Assembly: GCA_937915515.1 (NCBI GenBank)
Contig: CALGIK010000208.1
Location: forward strand, 1-5,404
Reading direction: 5' to 3'
DNA: 5,404 bases
DNA from: an uncultured Clostridia bacterium
GTDB lineage: Bacteria; Bacillota; Clostridia; Christensenellales; CAG-314
Positions 4,367 to 5,404 of this stretch are shown here, piece after piece (position 1 is the first letter of the stretch; the number at the start of each line of letters is the position of its first letter). Both the position numbers and the translations under genes were made by a program. The notes beneath the pieces are model-generated. The model saw only the letters and a list, made by a program, of their open reading frames with translations. It ran no database searches and had not been told where the DNA came from.

Positions 4367-5404
4367 TTATATTAAATCAAATTTAGAGGGCAAAACAGCC
4401 AATAGGTTCATCTGAATCTGCTCGCCTAAATTATCATAGAATTTTATTGTAATGTATGCTGTATAATCTACTTTGTCCCCGTTTTCAATTACGAAATAAT
4501 ATTTAGTATTTGCAGTCAAATAAAACATGTCGTTGTCATCGCCATAAACCATATAATTCCATACCTCATCCAGAGAAATACTACCTTCCCATGCCGTAAA
4601 ACAATAAATCCAATAATTATTAATCATTTCCAAATCGTTTAAGGAAACGCGGCAATCTATTTCTGGAGTAAAAGTCAACCAGGTAATATCGTTCGCCTTT
4701 ATTTCGGTTATTTTATAATTGTCGGACGCTAAAATGTAAGCCCATATTTCTTTTCTGCCGTTTTCGAATTGATTATCCTCAAATCTTGCGTATAAGGTAA
4801 CAGAATTTCCGTCAAGATAAATATAAGGGAACTCTACTTTGTCTTCTTCATTCCAACCGTTTAACGTACCGTCGATTGTATACCAACCGTAAAAATATGC
4901 ATCTTCTTTTGTTGTAATTGGCATATCGGAAATTACCATACATGTATTAGAAGGCATAGTAACACCGCCTAAGGTATCGAAAGTATATGTAATAAGCGGT
5001 AAATCTTCCTCTTTAAAGCCTACTACACTGTTTGGATCAAAGTTGTACCAAGCAAGATAATAATCCATAATATATTGCTCAGGAACTTCAAAAGAAATAT
5101 TTTCTAAGTCAGTAAATATCACACTGTCAGTACCCCAAAACGGATCCCCTAATTTTAACTCCGGCACTGAACCTATAAATGTCACTTTGGTTAGTAAGTC
5201 GCATCCTGTAAAAGCAAAATTGCAAATCGTTGTTAAGTTTTCATTCATCACAACCTCAGTCAAACCGTATTCGGTTGTAATTTCTCCTGTTTCCTCATCA
5301 TAAACAGCATTGTAGCACCCGGTGAAAGCATACATGTTGATTTTTTGCACATCTATACCCATTGTTATTTTATTTAAGTTAAGACATGTATTAAAAGCTG
5401 TCAT
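4367..5404 (-). CDS. BspA-like leucine-rich-repeat surface protein with InlB-type B repeat (C-terminal part, partial)
   Basis: Only the last 345 codons are inside the window. The methionine at 5404 is not the true start: it falls within a repeat unit (TAFNTCLNLNKITMG), and an extracellular protein would need a signal peptide. Residues 1 to about 80 hold BspA-type (LRR_5) repeats with the AF.gC signature (YAFTGC at 25-30, FAFTGC at 63-68). A cap follows (VPEQYIMDYYLAWYNFDPNSVVGF). Residues about 138-208 form one InlB B repeat / Flg_new module (YTFDTLGG, FYGWY, VTLYARF). The last 135 residues are aromatic- and acid-rich with a beta-sandwich look, ending LTANTKYYFVIENG and YTAYITIKF, similar in style to pre-peptidase C-terminal domains. 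No LPXTG motif or terminal helix is present, so the attachment mode is unclear. Such proteins act in adhesion to host tissue, fibres or other bacteria. The terminator at 4293-4328 follows. Confidence 0.85.
   Translation of the reverse strand: MTAFNTCLNLNKITMGIDVQKINMYAFTGCYNAVYDEETGEITTEYGLTEVVMNENLTTICNFAFTGCDLLTKVTFIGSVPELKLGDPFWGTDSVIFTDLENISFEVPEQYIMDYYLAWYNFDPNSVVGFKEEDLPLITYTFDTLGGVTMPSNTCMVISDMPITTKEDAYFYGWYTIDGTLNGWNEEDKVEFPYIYLDGNSVTLYARFEDNQFENGRKEIWAYILASDNYKITEIKANDITWLTFTPEIDCRVSLNDLEMINNYWIYCFTAWEGSISLDEVWNYMVYGDDNDMFYLTANTKYYFVIENGDKVDYTAYITIKFYDNLGEQIQMNLLAVLPSKFDLI

Overview
The window is AT-rich chromosomal DNA. It most likely comes from a spore-forming low-GC Firmicute (Clostridia-like, possibly a gut commensal). 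The reasons are strong AGGAGG-type ribosome binding sites, sigma-A-type promoters with 17-bp spacers, the NadD/YqeK/RsfS gene order known from Bacillus and Clostridia, a YhcN/YlaJ-type sporulation protein, a BspA-like surface protein and a GH95-like glycosidase. The assignment is inferred from gene content; no rRNA or tRNA gene is present.

Layout from left to right. At 1-203 (-) lies the first 67 codons of a GH95-like glycoside hydrolase, with its own promoter at 233-261. At 280-474 (-) is a 64-residue single-pass membrane protein of unknown function. At 604-1077 (+) is a secreted YhcN/YlaJ-like protein. A hairpin at 1144-1190 with a T-run on both strands separates it from the convergent marR-family gene at 1244-1717 (-). 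That gene has a near-consensus promoter (1755-1783) and a perfect 29-bp palindrome (1797-1825) just upstream of it. The conserved operon follows, read right to left: a fused nadD-yqeK (2290-3411) and rsfS (1926-2279), coupled by a stop codon that overlaps the Shine-Dalgarno sequence. Divergent from nadD is a four-helix membrane protein (3498-4283, +) with a central domain resembling a catalytically degenerate Mrr-type nuclease fold. A second bidirectional terminator (4293-4328) separates it from the C-terminal 345 codons of a BspA-like leucine-rich-repeat/InlB-B-repeat surface protein (4367-5404, -).

Functionally, the core is a housekeeping unit: NAD synthesis (NadD), removal of Ap4A-type dinucleotides (YqeK) and ribosome silencing (RsfS), all linked to energy and stress status. 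The flanks are accessory genes for cell-surface, sporulation and carbohydrate functions. I see no CRISPR array, insertion sequence, phage gene or obvious defence system. The most unusual points are the nadD promoter, whose predicted start site falls on the A of the ATG (a leaderless mRNA), the NadD-YqeK fusion, the membrane-anchored nuclease-like protein, and the palindrome upstream of the MarR gene.
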